Positions 34,693 through 44,339 are shown, numbered from the stretch's first letter. The stretch: 64,000 nt of DNA from an uncultured Eubacteriales bacterium (GCA_934647945.1 CAKUFK010000012.1:28448-92447), one strand, 5' to 3'. Notes: generated from the letters alone by a model not told the origin. Numbers and translations are program-made.

Positions 34693-35104
34693 ATTTTTTC
34701 CCCCATCAGCTATTATGAATTAAAAATCAATTGCAGTATTCATACTCCTAATCTTTAAGCTTTATTATCTCTGAAAACTTCGAAGTCTTCGACACGGTGA
34801 TACTAACACAGTGTGCAGTTATATACTTCCAGTTCGAATCTCCCTCAAAATCTTATAGTGTGGAAATGATCAGAATAAACTTGGAGTACGATAGCCCTTA
34901 TGCTTATTATAAAATACGCTTTGAATTTTCTGATATCCCCTTTATTTTTCACAACTTTTTGTTTTTTTAAACTATTATCAAAGCTTTATATTTAATATAT
35001 TTGTGTTTTATGCCATAATATCATCAAACTCTGTATATGTCAATAAATTTATTGTATAGTATTCTGTCTGTTTCTATAAAAATATTTTAATCGAACTACA
35101 TTCG
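34693..35104. other. AT-rich non-coding leader upstream of the exporter
   Basis: About 410 bp without a supported gene. It holds a good promoter at 35015-35043 and a possible 34-codon frame on the plus strand at 34866-34970 that lacks a ribosome site. A sequence like a tRNA T-loop (GTTCGAATC, near 34833) is not part of a foldable tRNA. Confidence 0.6.
35015..35043 (-). promoter_or_regulatory. Strong sigma-A-type promoter
   Basis: Minus strand TTGACA (35038-35043), exactly 17-bp spacer, TATTAT (35015-35020). It would give a leader of about 310 nt before the exporter gene. Confidence 0.75.
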
Positions 35105-35281
35105 TCATCCCTCTCCCTCGATGAGTTCCATTTTCATCTCTTTGCACAGCTTTTTTATGATCTCGATCACATCTTCCCTAAATGTTTTGTAGATCACTTT
35201 TCTTCGGTACTTTGGTGCGAATACCACGTGGTATTCGCACCGGTAACTGGAATGGGCTGTGTGTTTTACTTCGTTTTTCAT
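35105..35281 (-). pseudogene. tnpA: IS200/IS605-family transposase TnpA, N-terminal remnant
   Basis: 58 residues in frame: MKNEVKHTAHSSYRCEYHVV, then FAPKYRRKVIYKTFREDVIE and IIKKLCKEMKMELIEGEG. The Y1-transposase start (CEYHVVFAPKYRRKV) is clear. Full TnpA is about 130-155 residues and needs a His-hydrophobic-His motif and a catalytic Tyr further on; both are lost. The gene is too short for length-based gene finding. It lies at the right border of the AT-rich island. Confidence 0.85.
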
Positions 35282-35367
35282 CCTAGTAAAACCTCCTTGC
35301 TCTTTCGTGATGCGGCTGCCAAATCTCGATTGGTTGCACCGAGGTTTTATTTGCCAAGGCTTTTTTA

Positions 35368-35389
35368 CCCCCCTGGTCTACCAGGGGGG
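35368..35389. mobile_element. Candidate left-end hairpin of an IS200/IS605 element
   Basis: CCCCCCTGGT and ACCAGGGGGG form a 10-bp stem with a 2-nt loop, 87 bp upstream of the TnpA start. IS200/IS605 ends carry sub-terminal hairpins recognised by TnpA. A plain terminator is the alternative. Confidence 0.5.
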
Positions 35390-35405
35390 CTCTTTGCTTA
35401 AGCGA

Positions 35406-35446
35406 CAAAAAAGACCCTGCAAGGATTTCCTTGCAAGGTCTTTTTG
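35406..35446 (-). terminator. Terminator after ppdK
   Basis: AAAAAGACC-TGCAAGG-type arms pair across ATTT, with one wobble, and T-runs end both strands. It lies about 50 bp after the ppdK stop. Confidence 0.85.
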
Positions 35447-35496
35447 CTATTTGCGTTGCCTCGGGTTTTGCTATCGGGTGTTGACCTAAAACAACC

Positions 35497-38136
35497 TTAT
35501 TTCGCCGCTCTCTTTTCCTTGATGGCAGCCTGGGCGGCGGCCAAACGGGCGATCGGCACCCGGAAGGGGGAGCAGGAGACGTAGTTCAGGCCGATGTTGT
35601 GACAGAACTCGACGGAGGACGGATCACCGCCGTGCTCACCGCAGATGCCCAGCTTGATGTCGGGGCGGGTGGCGCGGCCCTTTTCGGCGGCCATCTCGAC
35701 CAGAGCACCGACGCCGGTCTGATCCAGGCGGGCAAAAGGATCCGACTCGTAGATCTTGGCGTCGTAGTAGGCATCGAGGAACTTACCCGCATCGTCTCGG
35801 CTGAAGCCGAAGGTCATCTGGGTCAGGTCGTTGGTGCCGAAGGAGAAGAACTCGGCTTCGGTGGCGATCTGATCGGCAGTGACGGCCGCGCGGGGGATCT
35901 CGATCATGGTGCCCACGTGGTATTCCATCTTCACGCCGGCTTCCGCGATCAGGCGGTCGGCAGTGGAGGTGACGATATCCTTGACGAACTTCAGCTCCTT
36001 GACCTCGCCGACCAGCGGGATCATGATCTCGGGCACGATGTTCCAGCCGGGGTGCTTCCGATTGACATTGATCGCGGCGTTGATAACAGCCGTGGTCTGC
36101 ATTTCGGCGATTTCCGGATAGGTGACGGCCAGGCGGCAGCCGCGGTGCCCCATCATCGGGTTGAACTCGTGCAGGGAGGCGATAACGCCCTTGAGATCCG
36201 CCACCGTGATGGACAGCTCGCCCGCGATGGAGGCGATATCCTCCTCCTTGGTGGGCAGGAACTCATGCAGCGGGGGATCCAGGTACCGGACGGTCATGGG
36301 CCGGCCTTCGAGGACCTCGTACATGGCCTCGAAATCCCCCTGCTGATAGGGCAGGAGCTTGGCAAGGGCTTTTTTGCGGGATTCCACATCCTTGGCGACG
36401 ATCATCTCCCGCATCGACTGGATGCGGTCGGCCTCGAAGAACATATGCTCGGTCCGGCAGAGGCCGATGCCCTCAGCACCGAACTTGACAGCCTGGGCCG
36501 CGTCACGGGGATTATCGGCGTTGGTACGGACGTTCAGACGGCGGGCTTTGTCGGCCCAGCCCATATACCGGCCGAAATCGCCGGAGATGGAGGCTTCCAC
36601 CGTGGCGATAGCCTCGCCGTAGATGTTGCCGGTGGAACCGTCGAGGGAGATATAATCGCCCTCCTTGATGGTCTTGCCGCCGAGGGTGAAGAGGCCGGCG
36701 TCCTCGTCAATCTTGATTTCACCGCAGCCCGAGACGCAGCAGGTGCCCATGCCGCGGGCCACGACCGCCGCGTGGGAGGTCATGCCGCCCCGGACGGTCA
36801 GGATGCCCTGGGACACGTCCATGCCCTCGATATCCTCGGGAGAGGTTTCGAGACGGACAAGAATGACCTTCTCGCCCCGGTCGGCCCATTCCTTGGCATC
36901 GCCGGCGGTGAAGACCACCCGGCCGCAGGCGGCGCCGGGGGAAGCCGGCAGGCCCTTGCCGATGGGAGAGGCTTTTTTGAGCGCTGCGGTGTCAAACTGG
37001 GGATGGAGCAGGGAATCGAGCTGTTTGGGCTCGACCCGCAGGACAGCTTCCTCCTCGTTGATCATGCCCTCGTCCACCAGGTCGACGGCAATCTTCAGGG
37101 CGGCAGCGGCGGTGCGCTTGCCATTGCGGGTCTGGAGCATAAAGAGCTTGCCGTCCTCGATGGTGAACTCCATATCCTGCATGTCCTTATAGTGGTTCTC
37201 GAGACGGTTGGCCACCTCGACAAACTGCTTGTACACCGCAGGCATATCCTGCTCCAGGGTCGCGATAGGGGACGGGGTGCGGATACCCGCGACGACGTCC
37301 TCGCCCTGGGCATTGATAAGGTATTCGCCGAACAGCTTTTTCTCACCGGTAGCGGCGTTGCGGGTAAAGGCCACGCCGGTGCCGGAATTCGGGCCGGTGT
37401 TGCCGAACACCATCATCTGCACATTGACGGCGGTGCCCCAGGAGTAGGGGATATCGTTCATCCGGCGGTAGTAGTTGGCACGGGGGTTGTCCCAGGAGCG
37501 GAACACGGCCTTGACGGCCTCCATGAGCTGGACTTTGGGGTCGGAGGGGAAATCCTCGCCCTTCTGCTCCTTGTAATAGGCCTTGAACCGGGCGGCCATC
37601 TTCTTCATATCGTCGGCGTCGAATTCGGTGTCGAGGCTTATCCCCTTCTCCTCTTTCATCTCGTCGATGATCTTCTCGAAGTCTTTTTTAGACAGCTCCA
37701 TGACCACGTCGGAGAACATCTGGACAAAACGGCGATAGGAATCATAGGCAAACCGGGGGTTGTCGGTCTTCTTCGCCAGGCCCTCCACCACGGTGTCGTT
37801 GAGGCCGAGGTTGAGGATGGTGTCCATCATACCGGGCATGGAGGCGCGGGCGCCGGACCGGACCGACACGAGCAGGGGGTTGTCGAAATCCCCGAATTTT
37901 TTGCCGGCCTGCTTCTCCAGCTCCGCGAGGCCCGCATAGATCTGCTCCTCGATATCGGCGCCGATCTTTTTCCCATCGTCGTAATACCGGGTGCAGGCTT
38001 CGGTGGACACGGTGAAGCCGTACGGTACCGGCATGCCCAGGTTGGTCATTTCGGCGAGGTTTGCGCCTTTGCCGCCGAGCAGCTCCCGCATGGAGCCGTT
38101 ACCCTCTTTGAACAGGTAAACGTACTTGTGACTCAT
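35497..38136 (-). CDS. ppdK: Pyruvate, phosphate dikinase
   Basis: 879 residues. PPDK interconverts pyruvate, ATP and phosphate with PEP, AMP and PPi, often replacing pyruvate kinase in anaerobes. The N-terminal ATP-grasp half has LLGGKGANLAEM and VSVRSGARASMPGMMDT. The swivelling His domain has TVRGGMTSHAAVVARGMG with the catalytic His. The C-terminal PEP/pyruvate barrel has MMGHRGCRLAVTYPEI, FFSFGTNDLTQMTFG and GICGEHGGDP. Length is typical. An extended -10 (TGTTATAAT, minus strand, 38257-38265) lies 120 bp upstream. No break in the reading frame. Confidence 0.97.
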   Translation of the reverse strand: MSHKYVYLFKEGNGSMRELLGGKGANLAEMTNLGMPVPYGFTVSTEACTRYYDDGKKIGADIEEQIYAGLAELEKQAGKKFGDFDNPLLVSVRSGARASMPGMMDTILNLGLNDTVVEGLAKKTDNPRFAYDSYRRFVQMFSDVVMELSKKDFEKIIDEMKEEKGISLDTEFDADDMKKMAARFKAYYKEQKGEDFPSDPKVQLMEAVKAVFRSWDNPRANYYRRMNDIPYSWGTAVNVQMMVFGNTGPNSGTGVAFTRNAATGEKKLFGEYLINAQGEDVVAGIRTPSPIATLEQDMPAVYKQFVEVANRLENHYKDMQDMEFTIEDGKLFMLQTRNGKRTAAAALKIAVDLVDEGMINEEEAVLRVEPKQLDSLLHPQFDTAALKKASPIGKGLPASPGAACGRVVFTAGDAKEWADRGEKVILVRLETSPEDIEGMDVSQGILTVRGGMTSHAAVVARGMGTCCVSGCGEIKIDEDAGLFTLGGKTIKEGDYISLDGSTGNIYGEAIATVEASISGDFGRYMGWADKARRLNVRTNADNPRDAAQAVKFGAEGIGLCRTEHMFFEADRIQSMREMIVAKDVESRKKALAKLLPYQQGDFEAMYEVLEGRPMTVRYLDPPLHEFLPTKEEDIASIAGELSITVADLKGVIASLHEFNPMMGHRGCRLAVTYPEIAEMQTTAVINAAINVNRKHPGWNIVPEIMIPLVGEVKELKFVKDIVTSTADRLIAEAGVKMEYHVGTMIEIPRAAVTADQIATEAEFFSFGTNDLTQMTFGFSRDDAGKFLDAYYDAKIYESDPFARLDQTGVGALVEMAAEKGRATRPDIKLGICGEHGGDPSSVEFCHNIGLNYVSCSPFRVPIARLAAAQAAIKEKRAAK

Positions 38137-38559
38137 CTTGTTAGCAACCTCCTACAGTTTTTACTGCCGTCCCACATAACATCCCTTGCTCAAAAGAACG
38201 CCCTTCGAGCAATAGGGGAAAGACCCCGCTTTCCACGTCCGGCAGAGTCATCTTGTATTATAACAAAGTTTTCCCCATTTTTCCAGAAGTTTGCAAAGTT
38301 TTTTACAGGTTTGGCCCTTTATACAGAGAACACACCGGTTTCACGGGATAGTCTGGTAAAATTCATGCAGGCTGCCCCTTGCAAACCGCCGCTTTCTTTG
38401 CCATAATACTGTTAGGATCTTTTTCCACAACGATACGCGGCTTGCGGGCACGCGTACCGCCCTCCTTTCGTGATGTTGTCCTTTCCAAATAAAGCCAGCC
38501 GGACATGCGCGGGACGGAAGCAGACGTGAAACGGAACGAGAAAGGATGATGGATCAATT
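38137..38559. promoter_or_regulatory. Divergent promoter region of ppdK and prs
   Basis: On the minus strand TGTTATAAT (38257-38265) is an extended -10 for ppdK. On the plus strand TTGCAA (38379-38384), a 17-bp spacer and CATAAT (38402-38407) form a promoter for prs, leaving a leader of about 145 nt. No riboswitch or PurR-type box was recognised. Confidence 0.6.
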
Positions 38560-39519
38560 ATGAATTTTCATGGGAAGGATATCAAGGTCTTTGCCGCCAA
38601 TTCCCACCCGGCCCTGGCCCGCCAGATCGCGGGAAACCTGGGCCTGCCGGTCGGAAAATCCGAGGTGACCACCTTCAGCGACGGGGAGATCGCGGTTTCC
38701 ATCCATGAATCGGTCCGGGGTTCCGATGTGTTTGTCGTGCAGTCCACCAGCGCGCCGGTCAACAACCATCTGATGGAGCTGCTGATTATGATCGATGCCT
38801 TCAAGCGGGCATCGGCCGCTTCCATCACGGCGGTTATCCCTTACATGGGATATGCGCGCCAGGACCGCAAGGCCAAGGCGAGGGATCCCATCTCGGCCAA
38901 GCTGGTGGCCGACCTGATCTCCGCCGCCGGCGCCGACCGGGTCCTGACCATGGACCTGCACGCCCCCCAAATCCAGGGCTTTTTCAACATCCCGGTCGAC
39001 AACCTGGTGGGCGCACCGATTCTCGCCAACCATTTCCGCACCGAGATCGGCGGCCAAAAGGACGAATACGTCGTTGTATCCCCCGATCTCGGTTCGGTCA
39101 CCCGGGCCCGCAATTTCGCCGCCCGGCTGGACTGCCCCCTCGCCATCGTGGACAAGCGCCGCGCCCGTGCCAATGAATGCGAGGTCATGAACCTCATCGG
39201 GGACGTCCGGGGAAAATCGGTCATCTTGGTCGACGATATGATCGATACCGCCGGCACCCTATGCAACGCGGCCGCCGCGGTCCTGGAAAAGGGCGGGGCC
39301 ACCCGGGTCATCGCCGCAGCCACCCACGGTGTGCTCTCCGGCCCCGCGCTCGAACGCCTGGAGAAAAGCCCCATCGAACAGGTCATCCTCCTCGACACCA
39401 TCCGCCAGCCCGAAGAGCGCCGTTTGGACAAAATCCGGATTCTGCCGGTCGCCCCCGTCTTTTCCGAAGCCATCGAACGCATTTATGGAGACCGGCCGGT
39501 CTCCATCATGTTCAAATAG
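38560..39519 (+). CDS. prs: Ribose-phosphate pyrophosphokinase
   Basis: 319 residues. Prs makes PRPP from ribose 5-phosphate and ATP for nucleotides, His and Trp. Motifs: TTFSDGEIAVSIHESVRG, the flexible loop YARQDRKAKARDPISAKL, TMDLHAPQIQGFF and the PRPP loop VILVDDMIDTAGTL. Length is typical. GAAAGGA lies 10-15 bases before the ATG. It stands directly upstream of pth. Confidence 0.97.
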   Translation: MNFHGKDIKVFAANSHPALARQIAGNLGLPVGKSEVTTFSDGEIAVSIHESVRGSDVFVVQSTSAPVNNHLMELLIMIDAFKRASAASITAVIPYMGYARQDRKAKARDPISAKLVADLISAAGADRVLTMDLHAPQIQGFFNIPVDNLVGAPILANHFRTEIGGQKDEYVVVSPDLGSVTRARNFAARLDCPLAIVDKRRARANECEVMNLIGDVRGKSVILVDDMIDTAGTLCNAAAAVLEKGGATRVIAAATHGVLSGPALERLEKSPIEQVILLDTIRQPEERRLDKIRILPVAPVFSEAIERIYGDRPVSIMFK

Positions 39520-39600
39520 GTTCCTGCCATGCAATAGGGCCTCCCGCATCCGGGTGGCCCCGCTTTTCCGTTTTATCAAGCCACAGAAAGGTCGGACAGC

Positions 39601-40206
39601 ATGTTTTTCCGCAAAAGCAGGCCCGCGAATCCCGGCCCGGTCGAGTTTCTCGTCGCCGGCCTGGGCAACCCGGGGAAACAGTATGAGGGAACCCGGCACA
39701 ACGCCGGTTTTGCAGCGCTCGAGGCCCTGGCCGAAAAACTGGATGTACGAGTGGACCGGATCCGGTTCAAATCCTTTTGCGGCGAGGGCCGCATCGGAGA
39801 TAAAAAGGTTCTGCTGCTGATGCCCCAGACCTTTATGAACGCGAGCGGCGAAGCGGTGCGGGACGCGATGCAGTTCTACAAACTCCCCCCCGAACGCTGC
39901 CTGATCCTGTTCGACGATATTTCCCTGCCGGTCGGTGCCATCCGGGTGCGGCGCAAAGGCAGCGACGGCGGGCAGAAGGGGATGCGCAGCATCATCACCC
40001 TCACCGGCAGCGACCTGTTTCCCCGCGTCAAAATCGGGATCGGCCAGAAGCCCCATCCCGACTATGATCTGGCCGCCTGGGTACTCTCTCATTTTTCCAA
40101 GGACGAGGCGCCCCGGATGCTGGAGGCCGCCCGCAGCGCCGCCGAGGCGGCCTGTCTGATCGTGGAGGACCGGATCGACGATGCGATGAACCGCTACTCC
40201 CAATAA
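39601..40206 (+). CDS. pth: Peptidyl-tRNA hydrolase
   Basis: 201 residues. Pth frees tRNA from peptidyl-tRNA that dropped off the ribosome. FLVAGLGNPGKQYEGTRHNA holds the catalytic His, with MPQTFMNASG and the catalytic Asp in LILFDDISLPVG, then RRKGSDGGQKGMRSI. A 14-residue basic N-terminal extension (MFFRKSRPANPGPVE) precedes the usual start, so a later start cannot be excluded. The order prs-pth-mfd is common in Firmicutes. Confidence 0.95.
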   Translation: MFFRKSRPANPGPVEFLVAGLGNPGKQYEGTRHNAGFAALEALAEKLDVRVDRIRFKSFCGEGRIGDKKVLLLMPQTFMNASGEAVRDAMQFYKLPPERCLILFDDISLPVGAIRVRRKGSDGGQKGMRSIITLTGSDLFPRVKIGIGQKPHPDYDLAAWVLSHFSKDEAPRMLEAARSAAEAACLIVEDRIDDAMNRYSQ

Positions 40207-40230
40207 CCCCACAGAAAGGAGTGTCCGGAC

Positions 40231-40569
40231 ATGTCCACCACCCCCCGCAACCCCAAGACGCCGGAGGAAATCCACGCCCGCAACGCCAAGATCCGGCATC
40301 TGGTCTTCGATATGCTCTCCCCGGTCGTGGCCGCCCTGTTCTTTATCCTCTCCATCCTCTGGCCCCACACGATCTTCACCTGCATCGCCGGGGTGAGCAT
40401 GGGGGTCGTCCTCATCCGGTTTGCCAATTCCCGCTATGATGGGGAGCAGGGACGCACCATTTCGGAACGCCTGGCCATGGCGGGTGGCATCGTGCTGATC
40501 CTGTTGGCCGCCGTCCGCCTGGTGTTCATGATCCTAGAGGCGCTGCACCTTCTCTCCTGGCCCCTGTGA
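40231..40569 (+). CDS. Small membrane protein of unknown function
   Basis: 112 residues with three hydrophobic helices: LSPVVAALFFILSILWP (about 30-48), TIFTCIAGVSMGVVLI (about 50-66) and MAGGIVLILLAAVRLVFMI (about 86-106). GAAAGGAG precedes the ATG. No family is recognised. It sits between pth and mfd, 24 bp after pth, and is followed by a terminator. Confidence 0.75.
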   Translation: MSTTPRNPKTPEEIHARNAKIRHLVFDMLSPVVAALFFILSILWPHTIFTCIAGVSMGVVLIRFANSRYDGEQGRTISERLAMAGGIVLILLAAVRLVFMILEALHLLSWPL

Positions 40570-40697
40570 GCCAGCCTCCCTATCTGCTTTATATAATCTC
40601 CCTTCAGTAGGCCTTTCGACAGGGCCGCGGAGACGTGAACACGCCCCTTCTTCGGCAGCTGCTCCTTTGCGGCGTTCGCTCTCCCCATCCCCTGTCC

Positions 40698-40727
40698 AAG
40701 GCCGGTTTCGTCGTGCCGGCCTCTTTT
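40698..40727 (+). terminator. Terminator before mfd
   Basis: AAGGCCGG pairs with CCGGCCT over a 10-nt loop and is followed by CTTTTG. It ends the prs-pth-membrane protein transcript. Confidence 0.75.
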
Positions 40728-40754
40728 GTTTGTATACAAAATGTATTTTATAAA
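40726..40754 (+). promoter_or_regulatory. Promoter of mfd with a 12-bp palindrome
   Basis: TTGTTT (40726-40731), 17-bp spacer, TATAAA (40749-40754). TTTGTATACAAA (40729-40740) is a perfect palindrome overlapping the -35, suggesting a repressor site; no repressor can be named. Confidence 0.55.
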
Positions 40755-40777
40755 ATATATTATACAAGGAGTCTCCT

Positions 40778-43700
40778 ATGGGTATCATTGAAAAGGGACT
40801 GGCCGGGCTGCCGGCCTACCCCTCTCTGCTGAGCGACATCAAGGCCGGGCGGACGCCCGGCATGTTAACCGGGCTGGGCCATATCCACAAAGCCATGCTG
40901 ATCCACGCCTTGCGCGCCGCACTAGACCGGCGGGTGTTCGTACTGGTTTCGGATGAGGCGGAGGGGAACCGGCTGTGCGAGGACATGAAGGCCCTGGGAG
41001 ACGAGGCCCTTTTCCTTCCCGCCCGGGAGCTTTCCCTGCGGCGGGTGGAATCCACCTCGCGGGACTATGAACAGATGCGGCTGGGCATCCTCGCCCGCAT
41101 GGCGGCGGGCGAAGGGGAGATCGTGGTCGCCTGTGTCGACGCCGCGGCCAGCTACACCCTGCCTCCCGACGTGCTGCAGGGCCGGACCCTTCGGCTCAAA
41201 ACTGGGCTGGCCCTGCCGGTCCCCGACCTGGCAATGGCTCTTTCCGCCGCAGGCTATGAGCGGTGCGACCAGATCGAGGGCCCCGGCCAGTTTTCTGTTC
41301 GGGGCGGCATCGTGGATGTATACGCCGCCCAATGCTCCTCCCCCATCCGCATCGAACTGTGGGGGGATACAGTGGATACCCTGTCCTATTTCGACCTGCT
41401 CACCCAACGGCGGACCGACGCCATCGCCGCCGCCGACATACCGCCGGCGGCTGAGATCCTCTATGACGATGCGGAAGCCCTAGCCGGCCGGATCGAGGCG
41501 CTGGTGGCCCCCCTGCGGGGCAAAACGGCGGCGATTCAGCGGGAAACCCTGCTGGCCGACGCCGACCGGCTGCGGGGAGGCGGATGTCCCGCCTCGCTGG
41601 ACAAATACATCCCCCTGATCTACCCCCGGCCTGCCACCGCGCTGGACTACGCCGGGGATTCCCTGCTGCTGGTATCGGAGGGCGTCAAGGTACGGGAACG
41701 GCTGCGCACCGCCCAATGGCAGCTCCAGGAGGACATCAAGACCCTACTCGAGGAGGGACAGCTCTGCCGCGGCCTTTCGGACTATATGCTGGACTGGTCC
41801 GGACTGGCCACCCTACTCGAACAGCGGGACACCGTCTTTCTCGAGGCCTTTGCCCGCTCCAGCCCGGATATAAAAATACACTCTTTGTATAATATAACAG
41901 CTCGTCAACTTCCTGTATGGTCCGGCGGACTGGAACTCCTCTGCGATGACCTGCGGGATATGCTGCACCGCAATATGGCCTGTGTGGTACTGGCCGGGGC
42001 GGAGGAAAAAAACGCCGAGACCCTGGCGGAGGATCTGCAGAAGCAGGGGCTGCCCGCCCTTTACGCCCCCTCCCCTGAGAAGCCGGTCAAGGGACGGATC
42101 CTGGTCATGCGGGGGGGGCTGTCGGCCGGCGCGGATTTCCCCGAGGCGGGCTTCGCGGTCGTCACCCACGGGCGGATCGCCTCCTACCGGCGGAAGAACC
42201 GGAGGCCGGGCCGAAACAAGGGGGCGGAGATCCACAGCCTCGCCGAGCTGGCGCCGGGGGATTACATCGTCCACGCCGCCCACGGCATCGGCCTGTACCA
42301 AGGCATCCAGCAGCTCGAGGTGCAGGGAGTGGTCAAGGATTACCTCAAGCTCCAGTATGACAAGGGCGATACCCTGTATGTCCCGGTCACCCAGCTCGAC
42401 CTGGTCTCCAAATATATCGGCACCAAGGACGAGGTGAAGGTGAAGCTCCACCGTTTGGGCGGACAGGAATGGCAGAAGGCCAAATCCCGGGTGCGGGCGG
42501 CGGTCAAGGATATCGCCAAGGAGCTGATCCAGCTCTATTCCAAGCGGATGGCTACCCCCGGCTACGCCTTCGGCCCGGATACCGAATGGCAGTATGATTT
42601 CGAACGGCATTTCGAATATGAGGAGACCGAAGACCAGCTCCGCTGCATCGACGAGATCAAGGGGGACATGGAACGCCCGATCCCGATGGATCGGCTGCTC
42701 TGCGGGGACGTGGGCTTCGGCAAAACCGAGGTAGCGCTGCGAGCCGCCTTCAAATGCGTGTCCGAGAGCAAGCAGTGCGTGCTGCTCGTCCCCACCACCA
42801 TCCTCGCCTTCCAGCATTACAACACCATCGCCCGCCGGTTCGAGGGTTTTCCCGTCCAGGTGGAGATGCTCTCCCGGTTCCGTACGCCCAAAGAACAGGA
42901 GGACATCCTCCGCCGCACCGCCAGAGGGGAAATCGACATCCTGGTGGGGACTCACCGGATGCTCTCGAAGGACGTGAAATTCCACGATCTCGGCCTATTC
43001 ATCGTGGACGAGGAGCAGCGGTTCGGGGTGGCGCAGAAGGAACGGATCAAGGAATTGGCCCCCAACATCGATGTCCTCACCCTCTCCGCCACCCCCATCC
43101 CCCGCACCCTGAACATGGCCATGAGCGGCATCCGGGACATGTCGGTCATCGAGGAGGCACCCCAGGACCGCCGGCCCGTCCAGACCTATGTCCTCGAGCA
43201 CGACAACGGCATCGTCACCGACGCCATCCGGCGGGAGCTTCGCCGGGGCGGGCAAGTTTATTATCTGCACAACCGGGTGGAATCCATCGAACGCTGTGCC
43301 GCCGGCATCCAGATGCGGATCCCCGAGGCCAGGGTCGCCTTCGCCCACGGCAAGATGAGCGAGGACGAGATGTCGGAGATCTGGCGTCAGGTGCTGGAGC
43401 ATGAGGTGGATGTCCTCGTGTGCACCACCATCATCGAAACCGGTGTGGACGTGCCCAACGTCAACACCCTCATTATTGAAAACGCCGACCGGTTCGGCCT
43501 GTCCCAGCTCCATCAGCTCCGGGGCCGGGTGGGACGATCCTCTCGCCGCGCCTTCGCGTTTTTGACCTTTGTGCGGGGCAAGGTCCTGTCCGACGTCGCC
43601 TCCAAACGGCTCGAGGCCATCCGGGAATTCACCGAGTTCGGCGCCGGCTTTAAAATCGCCATGCGGGACATGGAGATCCGCGGGGCCGGTAACCTCCTGG

Positions 43701-44248
43701 GCGCACAGCAGCACGGGCATATGGAGGCGGTGGGATACGAGATGTATCTGAAGCTCCTGGCCGATGCCGTAAACGAGGAAAAGGGCATCCCTGCCTCCCG
43801 TCAGGAAGAGGAATGCCTCGTCGACCTGCCCGTCACCGCCCATATTCCGGAGGCCTATATTTCTTCCAACGCCCAGCGGTTGGATGTGTACCGCCGTATC
43901 GCGGATATCCGGACTGAGGAGGACTCCCTCGACGTGTACGACGAACTCATCGACCGGTTCGGAGAACCGCCGGAGGCGGTGCAGGGCCTCATTGACGTGG
44001 CCCTGCTGCGGAACATGGCGGCCCGGCTCGGTATTTATGAGATCAAACAGCAGGCCGATACCCTCCTGCTCTATCAGCGCAAACTGGATCTGCAAGCCGG
44101 TTCCCGGATGTCCGCCGCCCTCAAGGGCCGGGTGATGATTAACGCCGGGCCGAAACCTTATTTTGCGGTCAAGGTGAAGAAAGGGCTGACCTCCCTCGAC
44201 GCCCTGCGGGAGGCCCTGCAGGCCGGACTCGAAGAAGATGAGGGCTGA
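40778..44248 (+). CDS. mfd: Transcription-repair coupling factor
   Basis: 1156 residues. Mfd removes RNA polymerase stalled at DNA damage and recruits UvrA. The UvrB-like N-terminal domains show YERCDQIEGPGQFSVRGGIV; the RNAP-interaction domain has GDYIVHAAHGIGLYQGIQ and DYLKLQYDKGDTLYVPV. The translocase has Walker A CGDVGFGKTEVALRAAF, DEEQRFGV, LSATPIPRTL and ATTIIETGVDVPNVNTLI-like TTIIETGVDVPNVNTLII. The C-terminal autoinhibitory domain closes the protein. Length is typical and the frame is intact. AAGGAG precedes the ATG. Confidence 0.97.
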   Translation: MGIIEKGLAGLPAYPSLLSDIKAGRTPGMLTGLGHIHKAMLIHALRAALDRRVFVLVSDEAEGNRLCEDMKALGDEALFLPARELSLRRVESTSRDYEQMRLGILARMAAGEGEIVVACVDAAASYTLPPDVLQGRTLRLKTGLALPVPDLAMALSAAGYERCDQIEGPGQFSVRGGIVDVYAAQCSSPIRIELWGDTVDTLSYFDLLTQRRTDAIAAADIPPAAEILYDDAEALAGRIEALVAPLRGKTAAIQRETLLADADRLRGGGCPASLDKYIPLIYPRPATALDYAGDSLLLVSEGVKVRERLRTAQWQLQEDIKTLLEEGQLCRGLSDYMLDWSGLATLLEQRDTVFLEAFARSSPDIKIHSLYNITARQLPVWSGGLELLCDDLRDMLHRNMACVVLAGAEEKNAETLAEDLQKQGLPALYAPSPEKPVKGRILVMRGGLSAGADFPEAGFAVVTHGRIASYRRKNRRPGRNKGAEIHSLAELAPGDYIVHAAHGIGLYQGIQQLEVQGVVKDYLKLQYDKGDTLYVPVTQLDLVSKYIGTKDEVKVKLHRLGGQEWQKAKSRVRAAVKDIAKELIQLYSKRMATPGYAFGPDTEWQYDFERHFEYEETEDQLRCIDEIKGDMERPIPMDRLLCGDVGFGKTEVALRAAFKCVSESKQCVLLVPTTILAFQHYNTIARRFEGFPVQVEMLSRFRTPKEQEDILRRTARGEIDILVGTHRMLSKDVKFHDLGLFIVDEEQRFGVAQKERIKELAPNIDVLTLSATPIPRTLNMAMSGIRDMSVIEEAPQDRRPVQTYVLEHDNGIVTDAIRRELRRGGQVYYLHNRVESIERCAAGIQMRIPEARVAFAHGKMSEDEMSEIWRQVLEHEVDVLVCTTIIETGVDVPNVNTLIIENADRFGLSQLHQLRGRVGRSSRRAFAFLTFVRGKVLSDVASKRLEAIREFTEFGAGFKIAMRDMEIRGAGNLLGAQQHGHMEAVGYEMYLKLLADAVNEEKGIPASRQEEECLVDLPVTAHIPEAYISSNAQRLDVYRRIADIRTEEDSLDVYDELIDRFGEPPEAVQGLIDVALLRNMAARLGIYEIKQQADTLLLYQRKLDLQAGSRMSAALKGRVMINAGPKPYFAVKVKKGLTSLDALREALQAGLEEDEG

Positions 44249-44339
44249 GAGGAGGCGTCCCGCACCATCGGGTAAGCGGCCGTTCGATGGCATCCGGCCG
44301 GATTTCCGCAATTTTTATCAAGCCTCCGCCGCCATTTCC

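Noticed and set aside
34780..34850. tRNA-like sequence with GTTCGAATC
   Set aside because: The flanking bases do not form a T-stem and no acceptor or anticodon arm can be drawn.
34866..34970. 34-codon plus-strand frame beginning MIRINLEYDSPYAYYKIRFE
   Set aside because: No convincing ribosome site, no family recognised, and AT-rich DNA yields such frames by chance.
35599..38406. 935-codon open frame on the plus strand antisense to ppdK
   Set aside because: Mirrors ppdK codon structure, has no known motifs or ribosome site, and ppdK is intact with every catalytic motif.
38341..38451. Minus-strand cationic 36-residue frame with AAAGGAGGG before a GTG
   Set aside because: Good spacing, but it lies within the divergent ppdK/prs promoter region and nothing else supports it.
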